From: JBFWNG01 sp050251195
Lineage (GTDB): Bacteria; Bdellovibrionota_B; Oligoflexia; Oligoflexales; Oligoflexaceae
NCBI GenBank assembly: GCA_050251195.1
Contig: JBFWNG010000001.1
Span: 124,001-188,000, forward strand
Direction of reading: 5' to 3'
Length of the DNA stretch: 64,000 nucleotides
The notes below the pieces were generated by a model. It did no database searches, was not told where the DNA came from, and saw only the letters and a program-made list of their open reading frames with translations. Every line of letters starts with the position of its first letter. Within the stretch, counting starts at the first letter, position 1. The translations under genes and the position numbers were made by a program. Positions 35,404 through 44,549 of this stretch are shown here, piece after piece.

Positions 35404-36770
35404 CCTTTTTTCCTGAGAATGAAGGCGGCAAGGCCGTCTGTCTCGTCCGGATTACCTGGATTCAGGAGCAATACGTGCGTTCTTGTCACATACCTTTTGA
35501 AATAGTCCGGTAGCCGAGCCACTATTGGAACGACCTCGACTTGGTTCTTCACATCTTTAGTAAGCTGCGTGATATGGAACTCCGATTCCCCTTTGTCAAA
35601 CGAATGAACAAAATAGATAATTTCGCCGTCTGGTTTTAAATGCTTCAGTGCATGAGTCAACATAGCTCTTTGGTTTTCGACGAACCCATTAAACTTTGCC
35701 TCGGTGAGCAACCACTTCAATTCGGGCTTGCTTCGAAATATTCCACAACAAGAGCTTTCCGGGGCTATTACAAGTTTATCGAATTTTTCTTCGGGCTGCC
35801 AATCGAGAAAATTAGCGTTGATGTGGCGGGTGTCGCCTAACCCGAGTCTTTTCAAGTTGCTCATAGCGTTCGTTGCCACTTCGCCAGATGCTTCCACAAG
35901 GCTTGTCTTCGTTGAATCCGGCATGTGTTCATGCAGGTGAAGAAGAGTGTTGAGGATATGTGGACCGCTGAGGGCAATGCTTTCATTCTCTTTTGGGTCG
36001 ATGAGAAACGTTATGAGTTGTTCGGCCTCGTCCTGGATGCTGTAATTGCCAGTGCCATGGAGAGTGTCGGGGCCCAATCGGGGATATTCCTTCAGGTGCA
36101 GTGCCAGACGAAGAGGACGCCTGTCGCTATGAGTACGTTCAGTTTTGAGAAGAAGAAGCTGCAAATCCTTTATGGTCGTCTTTTTGAAGTTTGCGCGCAC
36201 CGTAATGGGGGGCTCTTGGTTGTTCGCGGCGAGAAGCACTTCCAGCTTTTCAGGGCGAAAGAATTCGCACCATCTGCGAACGAGCCACTCCGGATGCGCA
36301 AACTGCAGCGACAAATATTCGACAGGCTTCGTATTTTTATCCGGCTTTTGAAAATACTCCGCTCGGCTTGAAATCTGCCGAAGAATGCCGTTAACAAACG
36401 ATGTAGCGCTGGCCTGACCCTTCTTTCTCAGGTACTCCACGCTTTCGTTAACCGTCGTTCGATCGGGAATGTCTTCCATATAATAGATTTGGTATGTCGC
36501 CCCGAGGAGCGACGCACGGATTTCAGACGAAGAGGCGTCTAAATCGCGTTTTGCGGTATTTTGAAGGATCCAATAGAGTTTTGAGTACCAGCGCAAAGCA
36601 CCTGTGACAACACGTTGCATCATGACAGGATCAATTCGGCCCCCTTTTTTGTTATGGGCTCGTGTCACCGTATCGATGGCTTTGGGCGTGGATGTCTCTT
36701 TCTTATCAAGCATGAGGGCTAGAGCATCGTATGCAATTTCTCGGGAAGGGGAAAGTTTGGTCGCTACCAC
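35400..36770 (-). CDS. RsmB-like protein, catalytic residues lost
   Basis: 456 residues with RsmB layout: NusB-like N-terminus (about 10-140) followed by the RsmB/NOP methyltransferase core (about 150-456). Family members methylate cytosine 967 of 16S rRNA with two cysteines. Here the PC motif reads APESS (Glu338 at the Cys position) and the TCS motif reads FVHS (Val388-His389-Ser390). The SAM-binding loop, normally DxCAAPGGKT, reads IALSGPHILNTL, with no glycine loop. C341 and C342 are close by but out of register. A non-catalytic rRNA-binding or assembly role is more likely than methylation. Coupled to the downstream PLD-like gene. Confidence 0.75.
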   Translation of the reverse strand: MVATKLSPSREIAYDALALMLDKKETSTPKAIDTVTRAHNKKGGRIDPVMMQRVVTGALRWYSKLYWILQNTAKRDLDASSSEIRASLLGATYQIYYMEDIPDRTTVNESVEYLRKKGQASATSFVNGILRQISSRAEYFQKPDKNTKPVEYLSLQFAHPEWLVRRWCEFFRPEKLEVLLAANNQEPPITVRANFKKTTIKDLQLLLLKTERTHSDRRPLRLALHLKEYPRLGPDTLHGTGNYSIQDEAEQLITFLIDPKENESIALSGPHILNTLLHLHEHMPDSTKTSLVEASGEVATNAMSNLKRLGLGDTRHINANFLDWQPEEKFDKLVIAPESSCCGIFRSKPELKWLLTEAKFNGFVENQRAMLTHALKHLKPDGEIIYFVHSFDKGESEFHITQLTKDVKNQVEVVPIVARLPDYFKRYVTRTHVLLLNPGNPDETDGLAAFILRKKG

Positions 36771-36860
36771 GTTGGGAACTCCTTTGGGTGACTCCGTCGT
36801 ACTATTTTACCATGAGGGGATAAGGTGTGGAACTAAGGAAGAAAATTCGGAAAAGTTAGA

Positions 36861-36893
36861 GAGATCCTACGCCTTCGGGTCAGGATGTCGAGG
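36861..36893. repeat. Palindromic repeat, GTCATCCTGAGC family
   Basis: Inverted copy: GAGATCCTACGCCTTCGGGT then CAGGATGTCGAGG. Lies in the spacer after the LapA-like gene. Confidence 0.75.
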
Positions 36894-36900
36894 GGAAGCG

Positions 36901-37290
36901 TCAAATTTTTGACTTCAAGGCTTCTTCTTTAACTCGAACGTCGGCTGCCATAGCGTCGGCCTCACTGTCGTGATCGTCGTCGCGCAGATAGTCCAACGAT
37001 GACCGGTCAGGTTGGAGAGTGGTGATTTCCTTCTTTAGCTGAAGGATATGGCGATCTTTTTTGCGAAGAAGCATGCCCTTCTTTATCCAATCCAGGCCGA
37101 AAAACAACACGGTTACGCTGCTGCCAAGGCCAAAGAACAAGAGATAGACCACCGCGGCACGAACCCGCATATCGCCAATATGTGGGACGTGCACATCGAT
37201 CCAGTCTAGGTTGTAGGCGCTGAAGTAGCCGCCTACAACGAAGAAGAAAATGATGATCCAAAAGCTTCCGAGCCTTTTAATGAAGTCCAT
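36901..37290 (-). CDS. LapA-like inner membrane protein
   Basis: 129 residues with two membrane segments (about 10-25 WIIIFFFVVGGYFSA and 45-65 AVVYLLFFGLGSSVTVLFFG) and a coiled-coil C-terminus (RHILQLKKEITTL...). The layout and small size fit the LapA/DUF1049 family, which in enterobacteria helps LPS assembly. It starts 8 bp after rpsA, as lapA often follows rpsA-ihfB in proteobacteria; that supports the call. Confidence 0.65.
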   Translation of the reverse strand: MDFIKRLGSFWIIIFFFVVGGYFSAYNLDWIDVHVPHIGDMRVRAAVVYLLFFGLGSSVTVLFFGLDWIKKGMLLRKKDRHILQLKKEITTLQPDRSSLDYLRDDDHDSEADAMAADVRVKEEALKSKI

Positions 37291-37298
37291 TACTCGAC

Positions 37299-39089
37299 CT
37301 ACTTATTGGTCATGTTGCCAGAAGTGCCGGGTGCGGGCTCTTCAAGTGCAGCTCTTGCCTTCGCGAAAGCATCGGCAAGACCAGTTTTAGGCTCAGCTAC
37401 GCGGCTGATATATTCCTTAAGCTGATCGCCTTCGAGCGCCTTTTGGAAAGCTTTTCGTGAGAGAGAAAACTTTCTTTCGTCGCTGTCTGTCGCGAGAACG
37501 ATGAACTGAACAACATCGCCTTCTTTAGGCAATTTTTTGGGGTCTTCTGATTCGTCTTTGAATTCGCTGACGTGGATAAGTCCTTCGATGCCTGGGGCGA
37601 TTTCAACAAAAGCGCCAAAGTCGGTCATCTTAGTGATCTTGCCGCTGCCGCGAGATCCTGGGGTCAGCTCTTGAGCTGCCTTAATGAACGGATCGTCTAG
37701 AAGTTGCTTAACGCCCAAGGAGAATCTCTCGTTTTCACTGTCAATCTGAAGAACTTTAGCTTCAACCTCGTCGCCTTTTTTGTAAAGGTCAGCAGGGTGG
37801 TTGATGCGATCTGTCCAGCTTATGTCAGAAATGTGAATAAGACCGTCGACGCCGTCTTCAATACCAACGAACACGCCGAAGTCAGTAACGTTGCGAATCT
37901 TGCCTTTGATAACGTCGCCGACTTGGTATTTTTCTCTAACGACTTCCCATGGGTTTGGTTCGATTTGCTTCATACCGAGGCTAATGCGTCGGTTGTCGGA
38001 GTCGATCGCAAGAACCACGACTTCGACTTCGTCACCAACTTGTACGATTTTCGAAGGATGCTTAACGCGTTTTGACCATGACATTTCGCTGATGTGGATG
38101 AGGCCTTCAACGCCTTCTTCCAACTCAACGAACGCGCCGTAATCCGTCAGGCTAACAACCATGCCTTTGGTGCGTGTGCTAATCGCGTAGCGCTCAATAA
38201 CGCTGAGCCATGGATCTGTTTGAAGTTGTTTGTAACCGAGGGAGACTCTCTGACGACCTTCGTCGTAGCTGAGTACCTTGACTTCGATTTCTTGTCCGAC
38301 TTCGAACATTTGAGATGGATGGTTGATACGGCCCCATGACATGTCTGTGATGTGGAGAAGACCGTCAATGCCGCCCAAATCAATGAACGCGCCGTAATCG
38401 GTGATGTTCTTCACGATACCTTTAAGCACAGCGCCTTCGCGAAGGTTGCCAAGCGTTTCGTGGCGAAGCTTTTCGCGGTCTTGCTCGAGAAGTACTCGTC
38501 GGCTAAGAACGATGTTGCCGCGTTTCTTGTTAAACTTAATGATCTTAAAGCTAAGTTTAGTGCCGATAAGTTTGTCGAGGTTACGCACCGGGCGTAGGTC
38601 AACTTGGCTGCCAGGCAAGAACGCTTTCACGCCGATATCAACGGAAAGGCCGCCTTTTACGCGGGCGACAATGTAACCTTCGATGATTTCGCCTTTATCA
38701 AAGGCGTCGGAGATTCGGTCCCAAGCTTTGAGCATTTCGGCGCGCTCGCGGCTCAATACCATTTCGCCATCGTTATCTTCGAACGAATCGAGGAAAACCT
38801 CGATTGTATCGCCTTCTTTTACGGAGGTTTTGCCTTCAGCGTCTAGGAATTCAGATAGGGGGATTTCACCTTCGGATTTATGGCCAATGTCAACGATCAC
38901 TGAATCGTCGGTAAATCGGATGACCCGACCTTTTACAATCGTGCCTTCTCGGATGCCTTGTGTGAGATCTGCTTGCTCCAGAAGTGTTGCAAACTCAGAA
39001 TTGGAGCTATCTGAGCCGAATGAGCTGTCATCGTCTTCCCATTTAATAGTTCCGATGCCCGCCACTTTGGTTTCTTGTTCAATGACCAT
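37299..39089 (-). CDS. rpsA: 30S ribosomal protein S1
   Basis: 596 residues containing six S1 RNA-binding domains (for example GLLHITDMSWGRINHPSQMF, GLIHISEMSWSKRVKHPSKI, GLIHISDISWTDRINHPADL), the full number of proteobacterial S1. Bridges mRNA to the ribosome for initiation. The ATG has AGGAG about 11 bases upstream. N-terminal 30 residues are acidic. Forms an operon with the LapA-like gene. Confidence 0.97.
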   Translation of the reverse strand: MVIEQETKVAGIGTIKWEDDDSSFGSDSSNSEFATLLEQADLTQGIREGTIVKGRVIRFTDDSVIVDIGHKSEGEIPLSEFLDAEGKTSVKEGDTIEVFLDSFEDNDGEMVLSRERAEMLKAWDRISDAFDKGEIIEGYIVARVKGGLSVDIGVKAFLPGSQVDLRPVRNLDKLIGTKLSFKIIKFNKKRGNIVLSRRVLLEQDREKLRHETLGNLREGAVLKGIVKNITDYGAFIDLGGIDGLLHITDMSWGRINHPSQMFEVGQEIEVKVLSYDEGRQRVSLGYKQLQTDPWLSVIERYAISTRTKGMVVSLTDYGAFVELEEGVEGLIHISEMSWSKRVKHPSKIVQVGDEVEVVVLAIDSDNRRISLGMKQIEPNPWEVVREKYQVGDVIKGKIRNVTDFGVFVGIEDGVDGLIHISDISWTDRINHPADLYKKGDEVEAKVLQIDSENERFSLGVKQLLDDPFIKAAQELTPGSRGSGKITKMTDFGAFVEIAPGIEGLIHVSEFKDESEDPKKLPKEGDVVQFIVLATDSDERKFSLSRKAFQKALEGDQLKEYISRVAEPKTGLADAFAKARAALEEPAPGTSGNMTNK

Positions 39090-39159
39090 AAATTGAAGTT
39101 ACTCCTAAAATTTTTGCCGTTTAGTTATCCCTAACCTGTTAGCTGATAAAACAAATGTT

Positions 39160-40155
39160 TTGGGTATCACGCAGATATACAAAAGTCAACGAATTCAGGA
39201 TAAGATGATACAATCATCAACGGCATATGTTGAGGGGGAACGACCATTGGTAATTGGCAAAATTAAGGCGGGATTGGGACTGGCGGCGGTATTGTGTTGG
39301 GCTCACGTAGGATATGGCGCGGCAAACCCAGAACTGGCGGTGGTCTGTCCGGAGAATGTAGCACCTATCCCTAAGGCGCCGCGATCAAAGGTATACGAAG
39401 CTGTACCTTACAAGTCTGGCGAGGTCTCTAAGTATGAGCTGAAATACGGTGCGCTTAAGGTCCTGGTCGGATACGGCTTCCTGCGGGTCGAGCCGCCCCA
39501 AAACTATAAAGTGAAGGTACCTGACGCCAAGGGCAAGGCGGTAGAGGAACAGCGGTGGCACATGGTGTTGCACGCGGAGGCGTATACGGGAGACTGGTAC
39601 AAGATGATTTTTGCCGGACACGACAAAATTCAAGCTCTGATCCGCCCGTGGGACTTGGGTGTCAGCAAGTTCTATATGAACCAAAATGAGGAAAAGCCCT
39701 TTGTTCGGAGATATGTGAGCGAGAAGTGGTTAGATTTTGACCATTTTAATTGTAAGGTCGCTTCCAAGGAAATAGATCACGCCAAAGAAAAGACTAAAAC
39801 AGGCGACTATGACTTTCAGGCCGGTGCGCTCGACACTCTGGGCGCCGTTTTTCACCTTCGGACCTTTGAATACAAGCTGAACCAAGCCGTGCGGTTTGCT
39901 GTTTACTCATCAGAAAAGAATTGGATGCTCGAGGCCACGCCCGTGGCCTTTGAAAAGGTCACGGTCAACGCAGGGACCTTTGATACTGTAAAGCTTAAGC
40001 TTCAGACCTACATCGGTAAGGACCTGCAGCAGAAGGGCGATGTCTGGGTATGGGTCGCCACCAAGCTCCCTTCGAAACCGCTCGTGAAGATAGAGGGGGA
40101 GGTCACCTTCGGAAGTATTTACCTTCTTTTGGATACCTACAAGGCCGGCAAATAA
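39160..40155 (+). CDS. Periplasmic DUF3108 protein
   Basis: 331 residues in the longest frame. The C-terminal ~250 residues match the DUF3108 pattern (GEVSKYELKYGALKVLVGYG, then AGTFDTVKLKL near the end), found in envelope proteins of unknown function. The true start is probably the TTG at 39247, eight bases after GAGGGGG, giving the signal peptide VIGKIKAGLGLAAVLCWAHV ending YGAA; upstream codons are not signal-like. Divergent from rpsA. Confidence 0.75.
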   Translation: MGITQIYKSQRIQDKMIQSSTAYVEGERPLVIGKIKAGLGLAAVLCWAHVGYGAANPELAVVCPENVAPIPKAPRSKVYEAVPYKSGEVSKYELKYGALKVLVGYGFLRVEPPQNYKVKVPDAKGKAVEEQRWHMVLHAEAYTGDWYKMIFAGHDKIQALIRPWDLGVSKFYMNQNEEKPFVRRYVSEKWLDFDHFNCKVASKEIDHAKEKTKTGDYDFQAGALDTLGAVFHLRTFEYKLNQAVRFAVYSSEKNWMLEATPVAFEKVTVNAGTFDTVKLKLQTYIGKDLQQKGDVWVWVATKLPSKPLVKIEGEVTFGSIYLLLDTYKAGK

Positions 40156-40188
40156 GAGGAAAGAGTTAAGACAGAAATAGGGGACAGT

Positions 40189-40285
40189 CGGAATTAAGGG
40201 GACAGTCGAACGCCCAACAATTCGGAATTAAGGGGACAGTCGAACGCCCAACAATTCGGAATTAAGGGGACAGTCGAACGCCCAA
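40189..40285. repeat. 34-bp tandem repeat, 2.9 copies
   Basis: Units at 40189-40222 and 40223-40256 are identical; a third partial unit runs to 40285. Each holds CGGAATTAAGGGGACAGTCG. The GGGGACAGTC core resembles the left-half REP-like motif. Between convergent genes. Confidence 0.9.
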
Positions 40286-40302
40286 TATTTAAGGGGCTGA
40301 AA

Positions 40303-41205
40303 TTATAGGCCTACTTCGCGGAGTAGGGTTATGGCTTCCTTTTGTTTTCCGGAGAGTTTTCCGTCTGGAACTTCAATTTGGGCTACGGCGAACATGTCTC
40401 CGCGGGTGGTGTTTCCGGGGCTGACGGGGAAGCCTAGACCCTTGAGGCGGATTTTGGTCCCGGGCTTTACGCTTTCGGGGACTTTGATTTTTTTGATGCC
40501 GATGGGAGTTTCGACCTCTTTGCTTGTGCCCAAGAAGGCCTCGGAGATTTTGAGGGGCAAGGTCGCGACGATGTCGTTGCCTTCGCGCACGAAATGAGGA
40601 TGAGGCGCTACTTTTATGTCGATGTAGAGGTCGCCAGCTTGTCCGCCGCGCCTGGACTCAGCGCCTTTTCCGCTTACCCGCAGGCGGCCTCCCGTATTGA
40701 TTCCGGCGGGGATCTTCACCGTGAGGTCTCGCTTTGAGCCGTTGCTGAGGGAAAAGGAGATCTTACGTTCTCCGCCGTTGTAGGCTTCCATAAATCCGAT
40801 TTCGAGCGGATAACTGACGTCCTGGCCTCGTTCGGGACCGCCAAATCCGCCGCGAGGTTGTCCTCCGGCAAAGCCGGCGCCGAAGATATGACTAAAAATA
40901 TTGTTTCGGTCGCCGCCGAGTCCGAACTCGTCGAATATGGAGCTGAAGTCGAATCCACGGAAAATGTCTTCCGTGCTATAGCGTTGGTGGAAGCCTTGCT
41001 CGCCAAACATGTCATATTGTTTTCGCTTCTCCGGATCGGAAAGCACAGCATAGGCTTCATTTACTTCTTTGAATTTGTCTTCGGCTTGCTTGTCGCCCTG
41101 GTTACGGTCGGGGTGGTATTGCATCGCGAGTTTACGGAATGCCTTCTTAATGTCGGCGTCGGAGGCTGATTTTTCGACACCCAGTACTTTATAGTAGTTA
41201 GACAA
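40303..41205 (-). CDS. J-domain co-chaperone (CbpA/DnaJ class II)
   Basis: 300 residues: J domain 1-70 with HPD in YHPDR, Gly/Phe-rich linker about 80-125, then two DnaJ C-terminal beta domains. There is no CxxCxGxG zinc region, so it is the CbpA type rather than full DnaJ. Stimulates DnaK ATPase and delivers substrates. Confidence 0.9.
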   Translation of the reverse strand: MSNYYKVLGVEKSASDADIKKAFRKLAMQYHPDRNQGDKQAEDKFKEVNEAYAVLSDPEKRKQYDMFGEQGFHQRYSTEDIFRGFDFSSIFDEFGLGGDRNNIFSHIFGAGFAGGQPRGGFGGPERGQDVSYPLEIGFMEAYNGGERKISFSLSNGSKRDLTVKIPAGINTGGRLRVSGKGAESRRGGQAGDLYIDIKVAPHPHFVREGNDIVATLPLKISEAFLGTSKEVETPIGIKKIKVPESVKPGTKIRLKGLGFPVSPGNTTRGDMFAVAQIEVPDGKLSGKQKEAITLLREVGL

Positions 41206-41375
41206 AGCTCATCTCCCACAATCTGGCCACCCCAAAACATGAGGCTGGGCCTGGAAAAGTCAAGGCTACAGATTTCGCCTTTCAGCAAAATCTTAATATC
41301 ATACTATTCCGGAAAAAGGGCAGTCGTTTTGAAGTGAAACGGTGTAGAATAAGAATATATTTCGGCAGGATCCCC

Positions 41376-41834
41376 ATGAAAAGACTCGTGCTCTTAGCAA
41401 CCTTTTCCGCTGCTCTTGCGTTGCTGTTTCGCAACGTCTACGGGTATTTTGTGGTCAACGGGTTGCAAGCAGAGGCAAAGATAATGCTGAGCTTTTTGCA
41501 TTCCCTGGAGATCGCTCATTATACGGAATCCAGTCGGTACGTCGCCTTTACCGCCTATGGTGCGCCAAAAAACGGGAACGACCAATGTATGCAGCCGGCG
41601 GGCGCAGAGGAACTTGGCTTTTTGTTAAAAGATTGCCAAAAGAAGCAAATTTCTCGCACTATGCGCTATTATTACGAGGTTGCCCTTGAGAATAAAGGTC
41701 TCGACTTTCACGGACGTGCCACCTCCGGCTCGACCGAAGACAGTCAAAGTCTTATCTGCCTTAACTCTCTGGAAACAGACGTGTGGTCCGTCAAAGTTGA
41801 CAAAGATCTAAAACAAATTCAATCATGTAACTAA
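41376..41834 (+). CDS. Pilin-like exported protein of unknown function
   Basis: 152 residues from the ATG at 41376 (GGCAGGATCCCC upstream). One hydrophobic N-terminal segment (LVLLATFSAALALLF) followed by an amphipathic helix with AEAKIMLSFLHSLEIAHYTE and a SSRYVAF turn, the arrangement of type IV pilins. It lacks the G/A-FTLIE prepilin cleavage motif, so it may be a fixed minor-pilin-like membrane protein. Cys pairs C-terminal. Confidence 0.65.
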   Translation: MKRLVLLATFSAALALLFRNVYGYFVVNGLQAEAKIMLSFLHSLEIAHYTESSRYVAFTAYGAPKNGNDQCMQPAGAEELGFLLKDCQKKQISRTMRYYYEVALENKGLDFHGRATSGSTEDSQSLICLNSLETDVWSVKVDKDLKQIQSCN

Positions 41835-41918
41835 TCAATACAATCCTCATCTTTTTCTCTTCAACTCCGATAGAACATTAACGATTTTTAATTTTTGGTG
41901 GAGCACTGGAAACGGGAT

Positions 41919-44549
41919 ATGAATCCGCGTTCAAAAACAAAAATTGCCGTGTTGCTGAGTCTAGTGGTTTCGTGCGTCGCTATTTCCACAATGCTCTTGG
42001 GCAATATTACTTCCAACCTTTTTGCCGTGTTTGGAATATTTTTTCTTATAACCGTCGTCGTCGTCGGAATTGCCGTTGAATTCGTGGCTCGTTCGGCTAC
42101 TGCAGTTCCGTCATCGTCCTCAGTCGTCGCGTCGCCAAAGGAACAAAGCGTCCCGCATCGGCAGTCCGAAGTCAGCAACACAGACCTCGAGGTTGTGCTG
42201 CAAGCCATGCAGAGATTGATCTTAGCTTTCGGCAAGGATCTTACCATTTCTGAAGTTCACGTTAACGGTCTTTCACAACATTTTCCAAGTGACGGGATTG
42301 CGGGCAGGAATTTCTTGGAATTCGCGTTTTCTAGGTCAAATATTCTTTCAGACGCCGTCCACAACCTCGGCTTTCAGCTCAAAGGCGTTTTTGGCCTTGG
42401 AACTCTCCAATGGAAGCTGACTTCGAAAGGACTTCTCAAGGACTTTTCCATAGACACGGACAGCGGACCAGTCGCGTTTCAGATCAGATTCTTCCCTATT
42501 TATAAATCTCAAGTCATCGAGAAAATCATCGTCGATATAGAGGATATTACGGAGCTTATGGGCGCGAAAGAGAACGCCAACCGCAAGAAGTCCGAGATGG
42601 AAAAAATCTACGCGATGTTGCAAATCCCGGATTCGATTTTCAATCTCTTTATGCAAGAAACGGTAAGCTTGTTCGAAGGCTTAAAAGAGGATATGGCGAA
42701 ACTGAAGTCAAAACGGGACAATGACGGTGGCGCGGTCATTGGTAGAATGTTTCGCTCTGTTCATACGATCAAGGCCAATGCGCGTCTTTTCAGACTGGCC
42801 ACCTTCGAAACTGCAGCTCATAACGTCGAAACTTACCTTGCTCGAATCAAAGACCGTAAAGGCGCTACTGATCAAGATCTCATGGTCAACCTCGTGAGTC
42901 GACTCATGGAGGTTAACGAGGAGATATATTCTTTCAAAACACTTCGGCGCGAGGTGTTAGGGAAGAACGACGTGAAGAACGATTTCAATAACAAATATAA
43001 GGTTCAGTGGGTGAGGTCTTTGCTTCAGCAGTTTTCTCTAGCGATTCGCGAAGCTACCTTTAACGACAGAGAGTTCGAATCCATCAAGTGGCAAGTGGAT
43101 AGAGCCCTTTCGAGTTTTGAGAAGACCTCTTTATTGGAATACATCAATCGCTACGACGGCCTGATAGAAGAACTAGCGGATAGAATGCAAAAAAAGATTG
43201 CTCCTATCAAGCACACAATCGAGTACCAATATTTCGATGCTTTTACCATTTCTCGAATCAACGACATTCTTGTCCACTGTATTCGAAACAGCATTGATCA
43301 CGGAATTGGAACTCCCGACGAGCGCAAAACGACAGGCAAGACAGAAGAAGGTTTGATTACATTGGAGACGAAGGAAATCTTCGGCGAAATTATCATCAGG
43401 ATCAGCGACAACGGGCGTGGCATTGATATCGATAAAGTGTGCGAAAAGGGCCTTTCACAAGGCATCATCACTCCGGAGCAAGCCGCCACCATGACCGCTG
43501 ACGAGAAAGCGGAGCTGGTGTTTAGTCCAGGGTTTACGACGAAATCGGCCGTTACGGATGTTTCTGGACGCGGCGTCGGAATGGACGTTGTTCGCGTGAT
43601 GGCAAAGGAATTGGGCGGTGACGCGAAGATCACGAGTACCTCCAAGCATGGAACGTCAATCACCATTAGGTTCCCCGAGAAGCGTGACGACTTCCTTACC
43701 ACCTATGCCATCTATGACCTGTCGCAAGTATTTGACCATGCGGTGAAAGACGTCGAAGTTATTCTCCGGAGAAAGAATATAAGCGTGAACGCTCGCAAGC
43801 AAGCGAGTGCTCATACGTTGGTGATGGGTGACAAACTTTACGCCAAAGATATGCTGAAGAACGTTCTGATGGAAATCACGACTATTGCACAGGAAGGTTC
43901 AGCGATTTTCTGTGATTTCTCAGCCCAGTTAGGGCAAAGACGCGTAGATAGTTACGAGTTTATTAAGATGGATTTCAGTTGGACGTCCACAGGCAACCTG
44001 AACGTAGATAAGAATTCGCCGGCGATAAAAGAAGCTGTGCATGCCGCAGAGCGCCAAAACGCTTCCATAATGATTCGAGGTGACAACAAGATCAACGTCA
44101 GTGTCTCGTCCGGAATTCCCGTACGGTTCTCGGGATACGACCTTAACATCTGTCTCTTCGTGTCGGACGCCGAACTGGTGAGGAGTCACATCGAGCACTA
44201 TTTTGAAAAATACCTCAACGGCTGGACTCATAAGGTCTTTGACATTACGGATCCGAGAGACACAATCCCGAACACCCCTTCTATAGTGTTCGTGGAATCG
44301 GACTTTCTGCATCTTTATGCCGACAACCGGCCGAGAGAAGTCCTTAAGAACGATTCCATTATTGCCATTACGAACAGCACCCGCGGCACCGAGGTTTTGT
44401 CTGACGTTGGCCTAGCTGCGTCCAACCTGTTGTTTACTCCAAATCCTCTAAGTAAGCTCGCCGTGGCACAGCTCCTTGAGGTGATTATTCTTCGCCAGTT
44501 TGTTTCGGGCTTTATGAAAGACAAGAGCAATATAAAACTAGTAGGCTAA
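41919..44549 (+). CDS. Membrane-bound CheA-like hybrid histidine kinase
   Basis: 876 residues. Two membrane segments (9-28, 34-55), PAS-like region (about 90-215), Hpt domain with phospho-accepting His282 in SVHTIKANARLF, and a CheA-type ATPase (about 430-590) with N-box HCIRNSIDHG, G1 DNGRGID, F-box FSPGFTTK, and G2 GRGVGMD. Instead of a CheW-like P5 domain it carries about 270 further residues: a degenerate second ATPase-like part and a receiver-like end (CLFVSDAELVRSHIEHYF ... IVFVESDF) lacking the usual acidic pocket. It overlaps the convergent haem A synthase gene by 12 bp. The TTG 24 bases upstream is an alternative start. Confidence 0.85.
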   Translation: MNPRSKTKIAVLLSLVVSCVAISTMLLGNITSNLFAVFGIFFLITVVVVGIAVEFVARSATAVPSSSSVVASPKEQSVPHRQSEVSNTDLEVVLQAMQRLILAFGKDLTISEVHVNGLSQHFPSDGIAGRNFLEFAFSRSNILSDAVHNLGFQLKGVFGLGTLQWKLTSKGLLKDFSIDTDSGPVAFQIRFFPIYKSQVIEKIIVDIEDITELMGAKENANRKKSEMEKIYAMLQIPDSIFNLFMQETVSLFEGLKEDMAKLKSKRDNDGGAVIGRMFRSVHTIKANARLFRLATFETAAHNVETYLARIKDRKGATDQDLMVNLVSRLMEVNEEIYSFKTLRREVLGKNDVKNDFNNKYKVQWVRSLLQQFSLAIREATFNDREFESIKWQVDRALSSFEKTSLLEYINRYDGLIEELADRMQKKIAPIKHTIEYQYFDAFTISRINDILVHCIRNSIDHGIGTPDERKTTGKTEEGLITLETKEIFGEIIIRISDNGRGIDIDKVCEKGLSQGIITPEQAATMTADEKAELVFSPGFTTKSAVTDVSGRGVGMDVVRVMAKELGGDAKITSTSKHGTSITIRFPEKRDDFLTTYAIYDLSQVFDHAVKDVEVILRRKNISVNARKQASAHTLVMGDKLYAKDMLKNVLMEITTIAQEGSAIFCDFSAQLGQRRVDSYEFIKMDFSWTSTGNLNVDKNSPAIKEAVHAAERQNASIMIRGDNKINVSVSSGIPVRFSGYDLNICLFVSDAELVRSHIEHYFEKYLNGWTHKVFDITDPRDTIPNTPSIVFVESDFLHLYADNRPREVLKNDSIIAITNSTRGTEVLSDVGLAASNLLFTPNPLSKLAVAQLLEVIILRQFVSGFMKDKSNIKLVG

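Noticed and set aside
40189..40285. CRISPR array
   Set aside because: Units abut directly with no spacers.
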